The notes under the pieces: generated by a model
Told to the model about the DNA's origin: nothing
Seen by the model: only the letters and a program-made list of their open reading frames with translations
Databases searched by the model: none
Part shown: piece after piece, positions 27,496 to 37,289 of the stretch
Layout of the letters: each line of letters opens with the position of its first letter
Numbering within the stretch: position 1 is the first letter of the stretch
Translations under genes and position numbers: made by a program
NCBI GenBank assembly: GCA_021821045.1
Contig: JAKACW010000001.1
Location: 1 to 64,000, forward strand
Length of the DNA: 64,000 bases
Reading direction: 5' to 3'
Source: Pseudomonadota bacterium
GTDB taxonomy: Bacteria; Pseudomonadota; Gammaproteobacteria; JAADHS01

Positions 27496-30400
27496 ATGGG
27501 GCCAGCATCCGCCGTCGCATTCCGGGCCCTGTGCACGGCCTTCCTGCTATTCCTGTCCGCATGCGGCAGTGGGAGCGCTACCGACACGACCGTACCGATT
27601 GTTGGTTCCCCCGAGTCGCCGGAGGGCGGCGGTGACAACGGCGCGCAGCCGCCCGGCGAAGACTCAAACCCAGATCCGATTGACGCGCCCGATGCGCCGG
27701 AGTCTGTTCCGGCAGGTGCCGAATTGCTCGTGGACATCGATTTCACCCAAGCAATGCTTCCACCAGGCGCAACGTTTGAACGTGCAAGTCCGGCATACTT
27801 TCGCAACCACCGTGGCGAAGTGCAACAGGTGGCACAGAACGAGGCCATATTCGCCGGAGCAAGACGAGAGGAGAATCTCAACCCTGACTCACTGAGCCTC
27901 GCAGACTGGGAAACCAACGGCGCTGCGATCAGCCAAAGCATCGCCACGCCGACGAACGCCTTCGGCCACATCAAGAAGCAGTTGGACATCGACGAGAAAC
28001 CGGGGGAACGATACCGCTATGCCGTGCGCGTTTCCGCCAGCGAAGCCGGCCAGATCTTCAGATTGCGCCACAACCCGATTGACGGTATCCCGACGGACCT
28101 CGACATCGTGGCAGCGGACACCAATCCCCTCGAATACTCTCTTCTGACACCGCCCTACGATCAGGACCGTTCCACTTATCTTGTCATTTACCCCGACATC
28201 GCCGGCACGCGCCCCCTCACCGTCCACCAGGTTGGCTACACTCGCGTTGCACAGGGCATCGACTCGACGCCGGCCGACCTGGTCGAGGGCAGCGCCGTGT
28301 TTACCACCAGCAACGGCCGCTCCAGCGATCCCGCCACCGGCAAGATTGTCGCGGGCCCGGGCCAAGACATTCGCCGGGCCAAATTCGCCCGCGGCATGAG
28401 CATCGGCGATTCCATTAGTGACAACGTCTTCATCGGCTACCAACTCGCCGTCGGCGAAGCGCTGGGAAGTACGGTTTACAAGTGCGGTCGCGAGGGCGAC
28501 ATGATGTGGGAGATTCGCGAGCGGTTCGCTCGTGACGTCATCGAGATCTACAACGGCGGGTCCAGTCCCTTGCAGGCCGGCGACATCCTTCGGGGGGAAA
28601 GCAGCGGCGCGAGCGCCACCGTGACAGCCGTCGTTCTGCGTTCCGGGACATGGGAAACGAATAACGCCGAAGCGCAAGTTTCAATCGAATCTGGCCAAGG
28701 AAGCTTCGAACACGGCGAAGCGGTCACGGTAGACGACTTGCGAAGAGCTGGACGGGTAAACTTGCGCTCGGGCCATGTGGACGTCATCGACGGCCAACGC
28801 AGCGCGCCGCGATCCCGTCCCGAGTGCGGCCTCACCGGTGCCCATGGGCCGTTCGACTACGTGATTCTGCAAGGTGGGATCAACAGCATCACCCGCGCCG
28901 CGCCCTCTGTGCGCAGCATCGTCGACGCCGGCGGCGGTGACTATTTAGTCACCGTGGAATGGAGCGGAACTACCGCGCCGATGACCGCTCAGGGCCGTTA
29001 TAAATGGGCTTCGACTGGCGGCGAAACCGTCACACTCAGTGGAATCATGCCCGACGCCTTCAATGGCACATGGAGTTACAGCCATCCCGACTCCACTGAC
29101 GCTGCGGCCGCTTTCCGCATTAGCGGCCTGCCCGGCGGGCTGACGTACAGCGGCGGCGGTCGCCTGCACCTCAACGAAATCGAAAAACAGATCAAGAACG
29201 ATTTCGCGGCGTTGGTGGACGAGGCAAGCGCTCACGGCATCGAGAAGATTCTTTTGATCGGCCTCATGCCCTACGACTTTTCGACCCCGAGCCGCACGCC
29301 CACCATGGAGACTTGGATGCGCGGCATCAACGATTATCTGCAGAACACACTTTCACCGGCACACCCGGAAGTAACGTACATCAATGCCATGGGCTTGTTC
29401 GAAGACCCTGCCGCGGCGTTTCGATGGCTTCCGAATCGCTCGGATGACGGCGTTCATCCGAGCCGCAATGGCTACCTGGAGCTGGCCGGCGAGGTGATCA
29501 AGAACCTCTATAACGCGAGGTTCACTGGCGTAGAGGGACTGGAAGTGGCGCCCGGGTTCAGCAACCTGTGCAACTGCAACGCATTTCCCCAGGAGGCGGC
29601 AAGGACGCGCGAGTACGCTGACAACGATACGGTGGCCACTTTCGATGTTGTCGCGACCACCGGCTCAATGGATGGTCCTTACTTGGAAATCGTGGACGAG
29701 ATCAACGGCGAGCCGGTGGCTGAGATTCTGCGCCGCTCCGGACTAGGGCGCTTCGGCGCCGTAACGGCCTACAAGACATCGCGCAATTTCACACTTGAAC
29801 TGCCGCTGTTCTACGCCGAGGCGACGCCCACGGCGACTGCCGACCACCATGTCTCCCTCTACTATCTCGCCGCGCCCGATTATTCGGCAAAAGAAGCCAA
29901 CCCCCGCTTCCAGACCCGCGTTTCCGCGGCTCAATCGGGCTTCCGGTCGCCATTCGACTTTCACAAGCCGCTGTTCGTCCGCTACGTGCAGGTTCTTTCC
30001 GACGCCCCGGCGGGCCAGCGCCTGGCCATTCAAGCGCACAGCGGCTCGGCGGACTTTTACTTCGTCATGCCGCAACTGACGCAAGGCGGCGCGCCCATGC
30101 CGGATCTGCCGACTTTCGGCGCCGCCGCTGCACGGGAAGCGGATCGTTATAGCGATGCATGGCCGGAGGGACTCGCGAATGGTTTTTCCCGCGTGGACAG
30201 CTTTGCGCTGGAGAGCGCCGCGGACGATATCCGCCCCGAGGGGAAGAATTGGATTTGGCGCATCGAAGAAGGAGCGAACTGGCTGGGCGTCTACGTCGAT
30301 CAAGGCGAGCCCCGGTTCATCTTCGAGAAACAAGTCAACGGCGTCACGACAACCGCGACGATCGACTATCGGTGGCGGCGTGGTGAAGTGCTGGCCGTCG

Positions 30401-30651
30401 CCGTGCGCCAGTCGCCGACCACGGGGATGACGATCTTCGTCAACGGTCGGGCCGGATCCGTGGAATCAAGTGTCGACGGCCGCGGCAGCATGGGCGACGC
30501 GCCGGCACGCTGGTATGCCGGTACGCGGGATGGCGCTCAACTGTGGATGAAATACCGTGGCGTCAAGACCTGGCGCGGGGAACTGGACGACACGGCGCTG
30601 TTGCAGCACACCGAAGGCGCCCTGCGCCCCAACGCAAACCCAGCAGAGTAA
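27496..30651 (+). CDS. Large lipoprotein with SGNH hydrolase and LamG-like domains
   Basis: 1051 residues from the ATG at 27496 (the TTG at 27427 is less likely). A lipoprotein signal ends in LSAC, followed by a Gly/Pro-rich linker. The SGNH hydrolase has GDSIS with Ser306, LQGGIN near residue 455 and DDGVHPS near 655. Between the first two blocks sits an insertion with SSGASATVTAV, and another follows before the third block. The C-terminal 250 residues look like a concanavalin/LamG fold (FEKQVNG, IFVNGRAG). It is likely a membrane-anchored esterase acting on acylated EPS. The last 89 bases overlap the convergent gene ending at 30563. Confidence 0.75.
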   Translation: MGPASAVAFRALCTAFLLFLSACGSGSATDTTVPIVGSPESPEGGGDNGAQPPGEDSNPDPIDAPDAPESVPAGAELLVDIDFTQAMLPPGATFERASPAYFRNHRGEVQQVAQNEAIFAGARREENLNPDSLSLADWETNGAAISQSIATPTNAFGHIKKQLDIDEKPGERYRYAVRVSASEAGQIFRLRHNPIDGIPTDLDIVAADTNPLEYSLLTPPYDQDRSTYLVIYPDIAGTRPLTVHQVGYTRVAQGIDSTPADLVEGSAVFTTSNGRSSDPATGKIVAGPGQDIRRAKFARGMSIGDSISDNVFIGYQLAVGEALGSTVYKCGREGDMMWEIRERFARDVIEIYNGGSSPLQAGDILRGESSGASATVTAVVLRSGTWETNNAEAQVSIESGQGSFEHGEAVTVDDLRRAGRVNLRSGHVDVIDGQRSAPRSRPECGLTGAHGPFDYVILQGGINSITRAAPSVRSIVDAGGGDYLVTVEWSGTTAPMTAQGRYKWASTGGETVTLSGIMPDAFNGTWSYSHPDSTDAAAAFRISGLPGGLTYSGGGRLHLNEIEKQIKNDFAALVDEASAHGIEKILLIGLMPYDFSTPSRTPTMETWMRGINDYLQNTLSPAHPEVTYINAMGLFEDPAAAFRWLPNRSDDGVHPSRNGYLELAGEVIKNLYNARFTGVEGLEVAPGFSNLCNCNAFPQEAARTREYADNDTVATFDVVATTGSMDGPYLEIVDEINGEPVAEILRRSGLGRFGAVTAYKTSRNFTLELPLFYAEATPTATADHHVSLYYLAAPDYSAKEANPRFQTRVSAAQSGFRSPFDFHKPLFVRYVQVLSDAPAGQRLAIQAHSGSADFYFVMPQLTQGGAPMPDLPTFGAAAAREADRYSDAWPEGLANGFSRVDSFALESAADDIRPEGKNWIWRIEEGANWLGVYVDQGEPRFIFEKQVNGVTTTATIDYRWRRGEVLAVAVRQSPTTGMTIFVNGRAGSVESSVDGRGSMGDAPARWYAGTRDGAQLWMKYRGVKTWRGELDDTALLQHTEGALRPNANPAE

Positions 30652-32572
30652 ACATAGGCCAAAACACGGCGCCGCCGCCTCCCGCGGCACCTCCCATGGT
30701 CCCATTGCTTGCAGTCGTTGTAACGGTCTCCGTTCCGGAGGGATCGGGTTGAGCGCCACCCGTGTCGGACGTCACCTGGTTCGAGAGTGTTGTCAGGGTT
30801 TGGGACTGACCGAGCGAAACAATCGGAGCTTCGTACTCGTACGCGCCAATGTCGTGCGCCGTGCCCTTGGGCGCGGCCGAACCGGCCAAGTCAAGCGTTA
30901 ACCCAACATCTTCCCCAGCATCGATTGCTGGAGAAGATTCTTGAAGCCGAAAATCCAACTGAGCGGCATTGACAAACCGCGGATCGGCGCCGAAGGAATT
31001 GGGATCGAACAAGCTCGCCGCGTTGCTGCTGAGGGATACTCCGGGCAGCAGGGCACGCCATTGAGCCAGCGTTATCAATCCGCCGCCCAAACGGGCATAC
31101 ATGGACAAGTCGCTCGTCCCAGCCGGGTGGTAAATGTTGCGATCGAAATTCAGCACCGCACCCACGCCGGAAAACACATCCACATGGCGACAGGAGCCCG
31201 CCGCGGAGGTGCAACGGGAAGACGCCGGATCGAACTGAAAGATGTTATTGCGCGCAATCACGGTGGGTGCCGCTGTGGGCAGATAAATTCCGGCCCGGCA
31301 ATTGATGCCGACGTTGTTGTAGAGCGTCTGCGCGCGGGTGTACGCAAGCCGAAAACACTGGTCGGCATCAAAGACAACGTTGTTGCTGATTTCGATTCCG
31401 TCTGTCGTGTTGGCGGTGAACGCCTCTTGCCCCCACGTCCCGATGCCATGGGCTACGCCGCCGCCAAGTGCGTGAATGTTGGAGATGATGTTGCGGCTAA
31501 CGACGTGCCCCCAGGTATTCTGGCCGTTCCACGCATGAATGGTGACACCCGAGCCGGCGTTGGCGCAGATGTTATCCTCGACGACACCGCCGTGGCCACC
31601 CATGACACCAACGCAGTGGGCGTCGCCATTGTGAGCCCGCACGCCGATATCGTGAATATAGTTACCCCTCACCACCAAGTTGTTCGCGGTCCAGTTGGGA
31701 TCCTGCGCGGTGCTGGTGGTGTACACGCCGTTCTCGCCCCAACTGAGTTCGCTGTCGATGAGTTCGAGGTTCTGAACGTTGCGCCCGACGTGCATCAGGT
31801 AACCCTCCCCGTAGCGGATATCGACATTCTGAAATCTAACGTGGTCCGTCGGCACGTCGCTGAAGCGGAAAAACCAATGGGGATTGTACAGCTTGAGGTC
31901 GCGCAAAGTGACGTAGCGCGTGCCAACGAGCTTCCATTCGTAGCCGTAGCGGTTGGCAAAGATCCGGTTGTGCGGAGCGCCGCCATCGGTAAGATGAACG
32001 TACAGCTTATCGTAGCCGCTGTAGCTCGGACTGAAGAAGGAACCGGCGATCTGCGCCACTTCGGTCAGGTCGTCGGCGCGCTCCAGTACCGTCCAACTCG
32101 TTGGACCGATATCCTGAAAGAACCATTCGGGGTAGGCACTCCCAGGAAGGACGATACTCCACACGCCGCCGCCCTCGTTGGTCCAGGCGACGTGGGCCAA
32201 TTTATAGGCGCCCCATACGGTGCCCGGATCAGCGGGACAGTCCCCGCGTATGGTGACACGCGCGCTGTCGCTGCTTCCCGAGGCGGGCACGATGTCCGCT
32301 TGCGTGTCGATGTAGTTGCCGCTGGAGACAGTATGCAGGTGCAGCCCGCACACGTAGAGACTGTCCCCCGCCGTGACGCCGTTCGATCCCCACACCACGT
32401 TGGTCAGGCCATCCCAGGCATTTGCATAGTCGACGCCGTTCTCCGTGCCGTAGCTGCCGCCCGCCGGCCGCACATACCAATCTGCGGCGAATCCGTTCGA
32501 GAAACCGGTCAGGAGAACAATGCCTCCCGTCACCAGAAAGGCGCCGAATCGGCGCCGAAAAAAACGCATCAT
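30563..32572 (-). CDS. Exported right-handed beta-helix protein with GGGG/hydrophobic C-terminus
   Basis: 669 residues from the ATG at 32572 (a TTG lies at 32587). The signal peptide runs to FSNGFAA, then DWYVRPAGG. Parallel beta-helix character is clear from repeated N-x-[IV]-x-x-N steps (NNLVVRGNYIHDIG, EDNICANAGSGVTI, VSRNIISNIH, ISNNVVF). Such folds bind or cleave acidic polysaccharides. Near the end is a GGAAGGGG run, a hydrophobic stretch FWPMFTLLGL and basic residues, resembling a GlyGly-type sorting tail. A further 15 residues follow it, inside the overlap with the convergent gene. It is the last gene of the operon from 39863. Confidence 0.78.
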   Translation of the reverse strand: MMRFFRRRFGAFLVTGGIVLLTGFSNGFAADWYVRPAGGSYGTENGVDYANAWDGLTNVVWGSNGVTAGDSLYVCGLHLHTVSSGNYIDTQADIVPASGSSDSARVTIRGDCPADPGTVWGAYKLAHVAWTNEGGGVWSIVLPGSAYPEWFFQDIGPTSWTVLERADDLTEVAQIAGSFFSPSYSGYDKLYVHLTDGGAPHNRIFANRYGYEWKLVGTRYVTLRDLKLYNPHWFFRFSDVPTDHVRFQNVDIRYGEGYLMHVGRNVQNLELIDSELSWGENGVYTTSTAQDPNWTANNLVVRGNYIHDIGVRAHNGDAHCVGVMGGHGGVVEDNICANAGSGVTIHAWNGQNTWGHVVSRNIISNIHALGGGVAHGIGTWGQEAFTANTTDGIEISNNVVFDADQCFRLAYTRAQTLYNNVGINCRAGIYLPTAAPTVIARNNIFQFDPASSRCTSAAGSCRHVDVFSGVGAVLNFDRNIYHPAGTSDLSMYARLGGGLITLAQWRALLPGVSLSSNAASLFDPNSFGADPRFVNAAQLDFRLQESSPAIDAGEDVGLTLDLAGSAAPKGTAHDIGAYEYEAPIVSLGQSQTLTTLSNQVTSDTGGAQPDPSGTETVTTTASNGTMGGAAGGGGAVFWPMFTLLGLRWGAGRLRCAATAPCRPVPRARS

Positions 32573-32687
32573 TTTCGCTCTGACCAACCAAGAAAGTTAC
32601 TCCAGGTTGGCGAACGAACGGGATGAAAAGCTAAGGAACTAGGTCACAAAAATGGGAAATCCGACGCACGTTCGGAATCGACCAAGG
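32573..32687. other. Short gap with a lone TGTGAC half-site
   Basis: 115 bases between the asnB-like stop and the beta-helix gene start. It contains GGTCAC-AAAA (32642-32651), which resembles one half of the phased repeats elsewhere, but no second unit in 11-base phase and no convincing -10. I assign no function. Confidence 0.2.
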
Positions 32688-34589
32688 TTAAAACCATTTC
32701 TCCAGCCAATTGATGAGAAAATAAACCGTCCACAGACTGCCGACGACGTGCTTGTTGCCGGCGCGGTATTGGCTCACGAGGTCCGTCAGTCGCTCGGCGT
32801 CGAATATTGGAAACGCCTCGCAGACCGTTCTCTTGCGGCTTTCGACCGCGCCCACGATGTCGTGCCCAATCCAGTCCTCAATCGGCACGCAAAACCCCTG
32901 CTTGCGCCGGTAGAGGATGTCCTTCGAGAGAACCGGTTCGAGCGCTTTCTTGAGCAGATGCTTGGGTTCGCCATCCAGGTACTTCCATTTGAACGGAACC
33001 GACAGCGCAAGATCCACGAAGCGGGAATCGAGAAACGGCGAGCGGGTTTCCACCCCATGAGCCATGGCCAGACGGTCGCTGCGAAACAAAAACCTCTCTA
33101 TATCGACAAACCGGTAGCCGACATAGCACATCCAATCCAATTCGGTGAGATACTTGTTGTTGCGCCGATGCCGCTCGAACTCACGCCGATAGCCCGCAAT
33201 CACCGCGTTGGAACTGCTCGCGGAACTTCGCGCAAGAAACTCACTCCGCAACATCACTTGCTTGACGCTTTCCTTGAGCCCGCTGGCCCCCGGCCAGAAC
33301 AGCTCCTCGCCCTTCTCGGCCCGGCGCAAGATCTCCGCTGCCGGGGAATAGGGGCGGACTTTCTCAACGATGTCGGCGACCCCGCGCTTGAGAAGCGTCG
33401 GCAAGCGGCTGTAGACGCGATAGGCAGGCGTCAATTCGATGTATTTGCGATAACCGCGATAGCCGGCGAACAGCTCGTCGGCCGCATCGCCAGTCAACAC
33501 GACCTTCGTGTCATGACCCCGCGCCAATTCCGCCAAAAAGTAAATAGGAATCGCCGTAGTGTCGGATAACGGCTCATCAAAGATTTCGACGATATGACTG
33601 ATGAAGCCCGAAATCTCCTCGCGCGCTACCGTTTTCTCATGGTGATCGGTGTTGTAGCGCTTCGCCACGGCGGCAGCATGAGCGCGCTCATCCGCCTCGG
33701 CCACACCCTCAAAGCCAATGGAAAACGTCCTTATGGGCTTATCGGTTTGCTCGGCCATCAAGGCCAGCATCGCGCTCGAATCGACGCCCCCGCTGAAAAA
33801 CAAACCGACGGGTACGTCGCTTACCATGCGGTAGCGCACCGCGGTGCGCAACTCGCTTAGCACGCGCTCAGCCAAGGCCGCTTCGCTCAGTGCGGTGCAG
33901 TCCGTGTAGCCGATATCCCAGTAGCCAGCGTAGTGCGAAATCCCCTGGCGGGTCACCCGCATACTGTGGGCCGGCAAGAACTTCTTGATGGCTTTGAAAC
34001 CGGTATACGGCGGCGGCATAAGATTAAAGGTCAGAAAGTGATATAGCGCCTCTTCGTCCAGTTCGGCGCGAACCCAGGGCAGGGTTAGCAGCGCCTTTAC
34101 TTCCGAACTGAAGGCGAACACACCGTTTCGTTCCGTGTAATACAGGGGCTTCTTGCCGGAGCGGTCACGGGCCAGAAAGAGTTGCTCTTTCCGTGCATCC
34201 CACAACGCGAAGGCGAACATGCCGTTGAAGTAGTCGACGCAGCGCTCGCCGAACCTGGCGTACATCTTGAGAATAGTTTCAGTATCGCTTGTCGACCGGA
34301 AGCGCTCACCGGGCAGGTACTGCTCGTTCAGCTCCCGATAGTTGAAAATCTCGCCGTTGAAAACGATGACATTGCCCCGCTCGTCCATCATCGGTTGGTG
34401 ACCCGAAGGCGACAAATCGAGAATGCTCAATCGCCGATGCCCCAAGGCCAGACCATGGTCTTGGCTGAGCCAGACACCGCCGTCATCGGGACCGCGATGG
34501 CGAATAGCGTTATTCATCGCCGCGACCAATCCCTCGTCCGGCAGGACCGAACCATTGGCGGACACCAAAAAGCCGTTAATTCCGCACAT
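32688..34589 (-). CDS. asnB: Asparagine synthase (glutamine-hydrolysing)
   Basis: 633 residues from the ATG at 34589, required because the N-terminal nucleophile Cys of the glutaminase domain must follow the initiator Met (MCGINGF). The glutaminase domain (1-200) shows RHRGPDDGGVW and GHRRLSILDL. The synthetase domain has the PP-loop LFFSGGVDSSAMLALM and TGDAADELFAGY. It amidates aspartate or, in EPS loci, possibly a sugar-linked carboxylate such as a uronic acid. It overlaps the upstream GT4 stop by 14 bases. Confidence 0.92.
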   Translation of the reverse strand: MCGINGFLVSANGSVLPDEGLVAAMNNAIRHRGPDDGGVWLSQDHGLALGHRRLSILDLSPSGHQPMMDERGNVIVFNGEIFNYRELNEQYLPGERFRSTSDTETILKMYARFGERCVDYFNGMFAFALWDARKEQLFLARDRSGKKPLYYTERNGVFAFSSEVKALLTLPWVRAELDEEALYHFLTFNLMPPPYTGFKAIKKFLPAHSMRVTRQGISHYAGYWDIGYTDCTALSEAALAERVLSELRTAVRYRMVSDVPVGLFFSGGVDSSAMLALMAEQTDKPIRTFSIGFEGVAEADERAHAAAVAKRYNTDHHEKTVAREEISGFISHIVEIFDEPLSDTTAIPIYFLAELARGHDTKVVLTGDAADELFAGYRGYRKYIELTPAYRVYSRLPTLLKRGVADIVEKVRPYSPAAEILRRAEKGEELFWPGASGLKESVKQVMLRSEFLARSSASSSNAVIAGYRREFERHRRNNKYLTELDWMCYVGYRFVDIERFLFRSDRLAMAHGVETRSPFLDSRFVDLALSVPFKWKYLDGEPKHLLKKALEPVLSKDILYRRKQGFCVPIEDWIGHDIVGAVESRKRTVCEAFPIFDAERLTDLVSQYRAGNKHVVGSLWTVYFLINWLEKWF

Positions 34590-35730
34590 AACTCTCGCCA
34601 TCTGACGCCGCCACAACTTGGCGGTATATGTCGCTCATGCGCCGCTCCATGGCCTCGATGCTGAAATTGGCAGCGTGGGCAATGCGCCTTTGCTTGCCAC
34701 GCTCCGCTTCCTCGGGATGGTCGCAATAGAAGAGCAGGCGGGCGGCCAGATCATCAACGCTGCCGACTATGTTGTCGGGCTCCACGCCCGCGATGATCTC
34801 CACCAATCCGCCGCCGTCGTTGAATACAATGACTGGTTTGCCCAAGGCAAGCATCTCAACGGCGACCAAACCAAATGCTTCGCCTTGAGACGCAATCACG
34901 CAGACGTCCATCAAGCTCTGGTAGTAAGACACATCTTGCTTGTAGCCGGTAAACACGATGGTGTCGTCCAAGTTGCGCGCAGCTACCAGGTCTCCGAGAG
35001 GCTGTCGTTCCGCACCGTCGCCGACAATCAACAAGAGCACATCGTCACGCTGCAGCCGCAACAGCGAAAACGCCTCGATTAACCGATCGATGCGTTTGAC
35101 GGCCGCAAGTCTTGATGCCGTCCCAACTACCGTTTTGCCGGTTAGGCGCGACTCGACTAATGGGTCATTGCCGACAATCGCTGCGCGGCCCACTGCAGCA
35201 CCATTGGGCACCACCTGTTTGCCGACACGCCCTAGACTGTACATGTCCATCGCCACTCTTTCCGTAAACCTGGAATTGGTGCACAACACTTCGACACAAT
35301 GATTGAGAAAGGCTCTGAGCAAGCGCCTATTTAGCATCTCGCTGCGTTTGAGTTTGCGACCCATCCCAAAGTTGCCATGCTCAAAATATACGATTCGCTT
35401 GCGCGCCAGCAGAACCGTGAGTGCGATAAAAGGGTTGAAGTCATGCATGTGCACCAAATCCGCATCCTTCAGCGCGCGATACAGTCGCCAGTACTTGGCT
35501 GGATTCAGATCGAACCCGCTGTTAAGGCCGCAGTAATGGACCGGCGCGCCGGTGGCGGCGTAATGAGCTGAGAATGGCCCTTCCCCTTGCCCGACCACAA
35601 TTGCCGGCCGGATCGTTCCCGCCGCAACCTGCGCTGCCACCAGATCGGAAAGCACGCGTTGTATCCCGCCGAAAGCGGCCGACCAGGTGATGTGAACGAC
35701 CCGAGGCCGGGCGTTAACTGTTTTAGTCAC
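34576..35730 (-). CDS. GT4 (GT-B fold) glycosyltransferase
   Basis: 384 residues. The N-domain starts VVHITWSAAFGGIQRVLSDL. The C-domain has VVGTASRLAAVKRIDRLIEA and the donor-binding block ASQGEAFGLVAVEMLALGKP. It is in the operon with the flippase upstream (37 bases) and asnB downstream (overlapping). One sugar of the EPS repeat is the likely product; donor unknown. Confidence 0.87.
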   Translation of the reverse strand: MTKTVNARPRVVHITWSAAFGGIQRVLSDLVAAQVAAGTIRPAIVVGQGEGPFSAHYAATGAPVHYCGLNSGFDLNPAKYWRLYRALKDADLVHMHDFNPFIALTVLLARKRIVYFEHGNFGMGRKLKRSEMLNRRLLRAFLNHCVEVLCTNSRFTERVAMDMYSLGRVGKQVVPNGAAVGRAAIVGNDPLVESRLTGKTVVGTASRLAAVKRIDRLIEAFSLLRLQRDDVLLLIVGDGAERQPLGDLVAARNLDDTIVFTGYKQDVSYYQSLMDVCVIASQGEAFGLVAVEMLALGKPVIVFNDGGGLVEIIAGVEPDNIVGSVDDLAARLLFYCDHPEEAERGKQRRIAHAANFSIEAMERRMSDIYRQVVAASDGESYVRN

Positions 35731-35767
35731 TTGTCAATCCGCCTTGTTCTGCTACTTATCCGATCGA

Positions 35768-37276
35768 CTACGCTGGTCGTCTCAACCAGCCAATCACCCT
35801 GGCAGGATGAACAGCGGCGGAATAGACGGTCGCCAGCGCGTACAGCGAGGGCACAAGCACATGCATCCAAATCGACTGGTTTTCGACTCCACCGAATAAG
35901 CCAAGAAACGTCACGGCGGAAAAGAGGTAGCCGCTGCAGCAAACGGTCACAACCAATGCGTTGCGTCGTCCGATGCCCTGTGGAAGGCCCAATTCGTAGT
36001 CCCTGTGAAAGCGCGCCCAGATGTAAATGCTGCCAGCGGTCATAGCCACGGCCCAGCCCAAAACGACCCCAACGCTTCCCCAAGCGGCGCCGAAGGCGAA
36101 CCCAAGCACACCATTTGCCACACCTAGCAGGACGTGGCCCGTCACGGGCGGCCGCAGGTTGCCGATCCCCATGTAGGCAAAATATGCCGGCACCGACAAG
36201 TTGTTGGCCATTAGCGCGGCACAGACAATTAGCCCGAATACGACGAACTCTTCGTTGTAGGAACCGAGCCAGACAACGGAAACGAACGGCATAGACGCGG
36301 CAATGCCACCGTAGAAGAGAACAGTCACCGGAAGCACCATGTCCATGGCCTTGGTATAAGCCGGACCAATTCGCTCCGGCTCCCGCTCCTGCAGCTCACT
36401 GAATATCGGCACGACGACCTTGTTTGCGTTCACCAAAATCGCCCGCAACTGTGACAGCAAGCGGCTGACCATTTCGTAGAGACCGGTGGAGGCCAGGCCG
36501 CCGAAGTGGGTGATGAGCGCCTTCGTCAGGGGATCAACCAAGAACTGGATGATCGCGATAGTCTGGAGCTTGACGCTGTACGAGAAGATCTCTTTCAACA
36601 CCGACCAATGGGCTCTGACCGGCAGGTACGGGAGCTGCGGCAGTTCGCGACGGCTCGCCAGCCAACCGGCGACAAGCACCACTGCACCTTGAACGACCTG
36701 AGCCATCGCAACGCCCACCAAGCCATAGCCGCCCACCCAGGCCAGGCTGAGGCCAAGATAGAGACAACTGCCAGCAATCTGAATATAGGCCCGGGTGTCG
36801 AAACGCTGGCAGCCCTCCAGTCCCGATGAGGCCATCGCACCCACCATACTGAGCCACAGCGAGACGAAGGCGAGCGGCAGAATGTCCAAGCCGACGGCGA
36901 GAAATTCACCGTGCAAGAGCGTCGGCAAGAACATTGCCGCGAGGGGATAGAGTGCGACGCCTATCGCGGCAATGACCACTGACGTCACCACCACCGCCGT
37001 CGATGCCACCTGCGCCGCGCGCGGCCGGTCGTCCCGCGAACGGTGCATGGCCACATACTTAACAACCGTCCCGGTCAATCCCAGTTCGGCGAAGCGCGCC
37101 ACGCCCACGGTCGCCAACACTAATGACCACACGCCAAGCGACTCAGCACCCAGTTCGGTGAACAGGTAGCGGTATAACACAAACAGTATCACGCCTGAGA
37201 CAATAACTTGTCCGGCTGACAGTATGGCGTTCTTTCTCGCGCTTGCGGGTTGCGCCGCGCCGTTGGTCACACTCAT
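35768..37276 (-). CDS. Wzx-type polysaccharide flippase (MOP superfamily)
   Basis: A 502-residue membrane protein with about 12-14 spans and an N-terminal helix starting ILSAGQVIVSGVILFVL. It should flip the undecaprenyl-linked repeat unit across the inner membrane. The ATG at 37276 is preferred over the GTG at 37288. It lies 13 bases downstream of the glycoside-hydrolase-like gene. With the Wzy-like protein (11251-12753) and the Wzz-like protein (46289-48052), the window has a complete Wzx/Wzy set. Confidence 0.85.
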   Translation of the reverse strand: MSVTNGAAQPASARKNAILSAGQVIVSGVILFVLYRYLFTELGAESLGVWSLVLATVGVARFAELGLTGTVVKYVAMHRSRDDRPRAAQVASTAVVVTSVVIAAIGVALYPLAAMFLPTLLHGEFLAVGLDILPLAFVSLWLSMVGAMASSGLEGCQRFDTRAYIQIAGSCLYLGLSLAWVGGYGLVGVAMAQVVQGAVVLVAGWLASRRELPQLPYLPVRAHWSVLKEIFSYSVKLQTIAIIQFLVDPLTKALITHFGGLASTGLYEMVSRLLSQLRAILVNANKVVVPIFSELQEREPERIGPAYTKAMDMVLPVTVLFYGGIAASMPFVSVVWLGSYNEEFVVFGLIVCAALMANNLSVPAYFAYMGIGNLRPPVTGHVLLGVANGVLGFAFGAAWGSVGVVLGWAVAMTAGSIYIWARFHRDYELGLPQGIGRRNALVVTVCCSGYLFSAVTFLGLFGGVENQSIWMHVLVPSLYALATVYSAAVHPARVIGWLRRPA

Positions 37277-37289
37277 GTCTCGACCCACT

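Noticed and set aside
27396-27989. A 197-codon minus-strand open frame with hydrophobic stretches
   Set aside because: Antisense to the signal peptide and linker of the SGNH lipoprotein; the Gly/Ser/Pro-rich sequence mirrors that linker.
30941-32626. A 561-codon open frame on the plus strand
   Set aside because: It lies antisense to the beta-helix gene, has no domain content and no ribosome site, and reflects the codon bias of the real gene.
32652-33569. A 305-codon plus-strand open frame
   Set aside because: Antisense to asnB, whose catalytic motifs are intact; the plus frame has no motif and no promoter.
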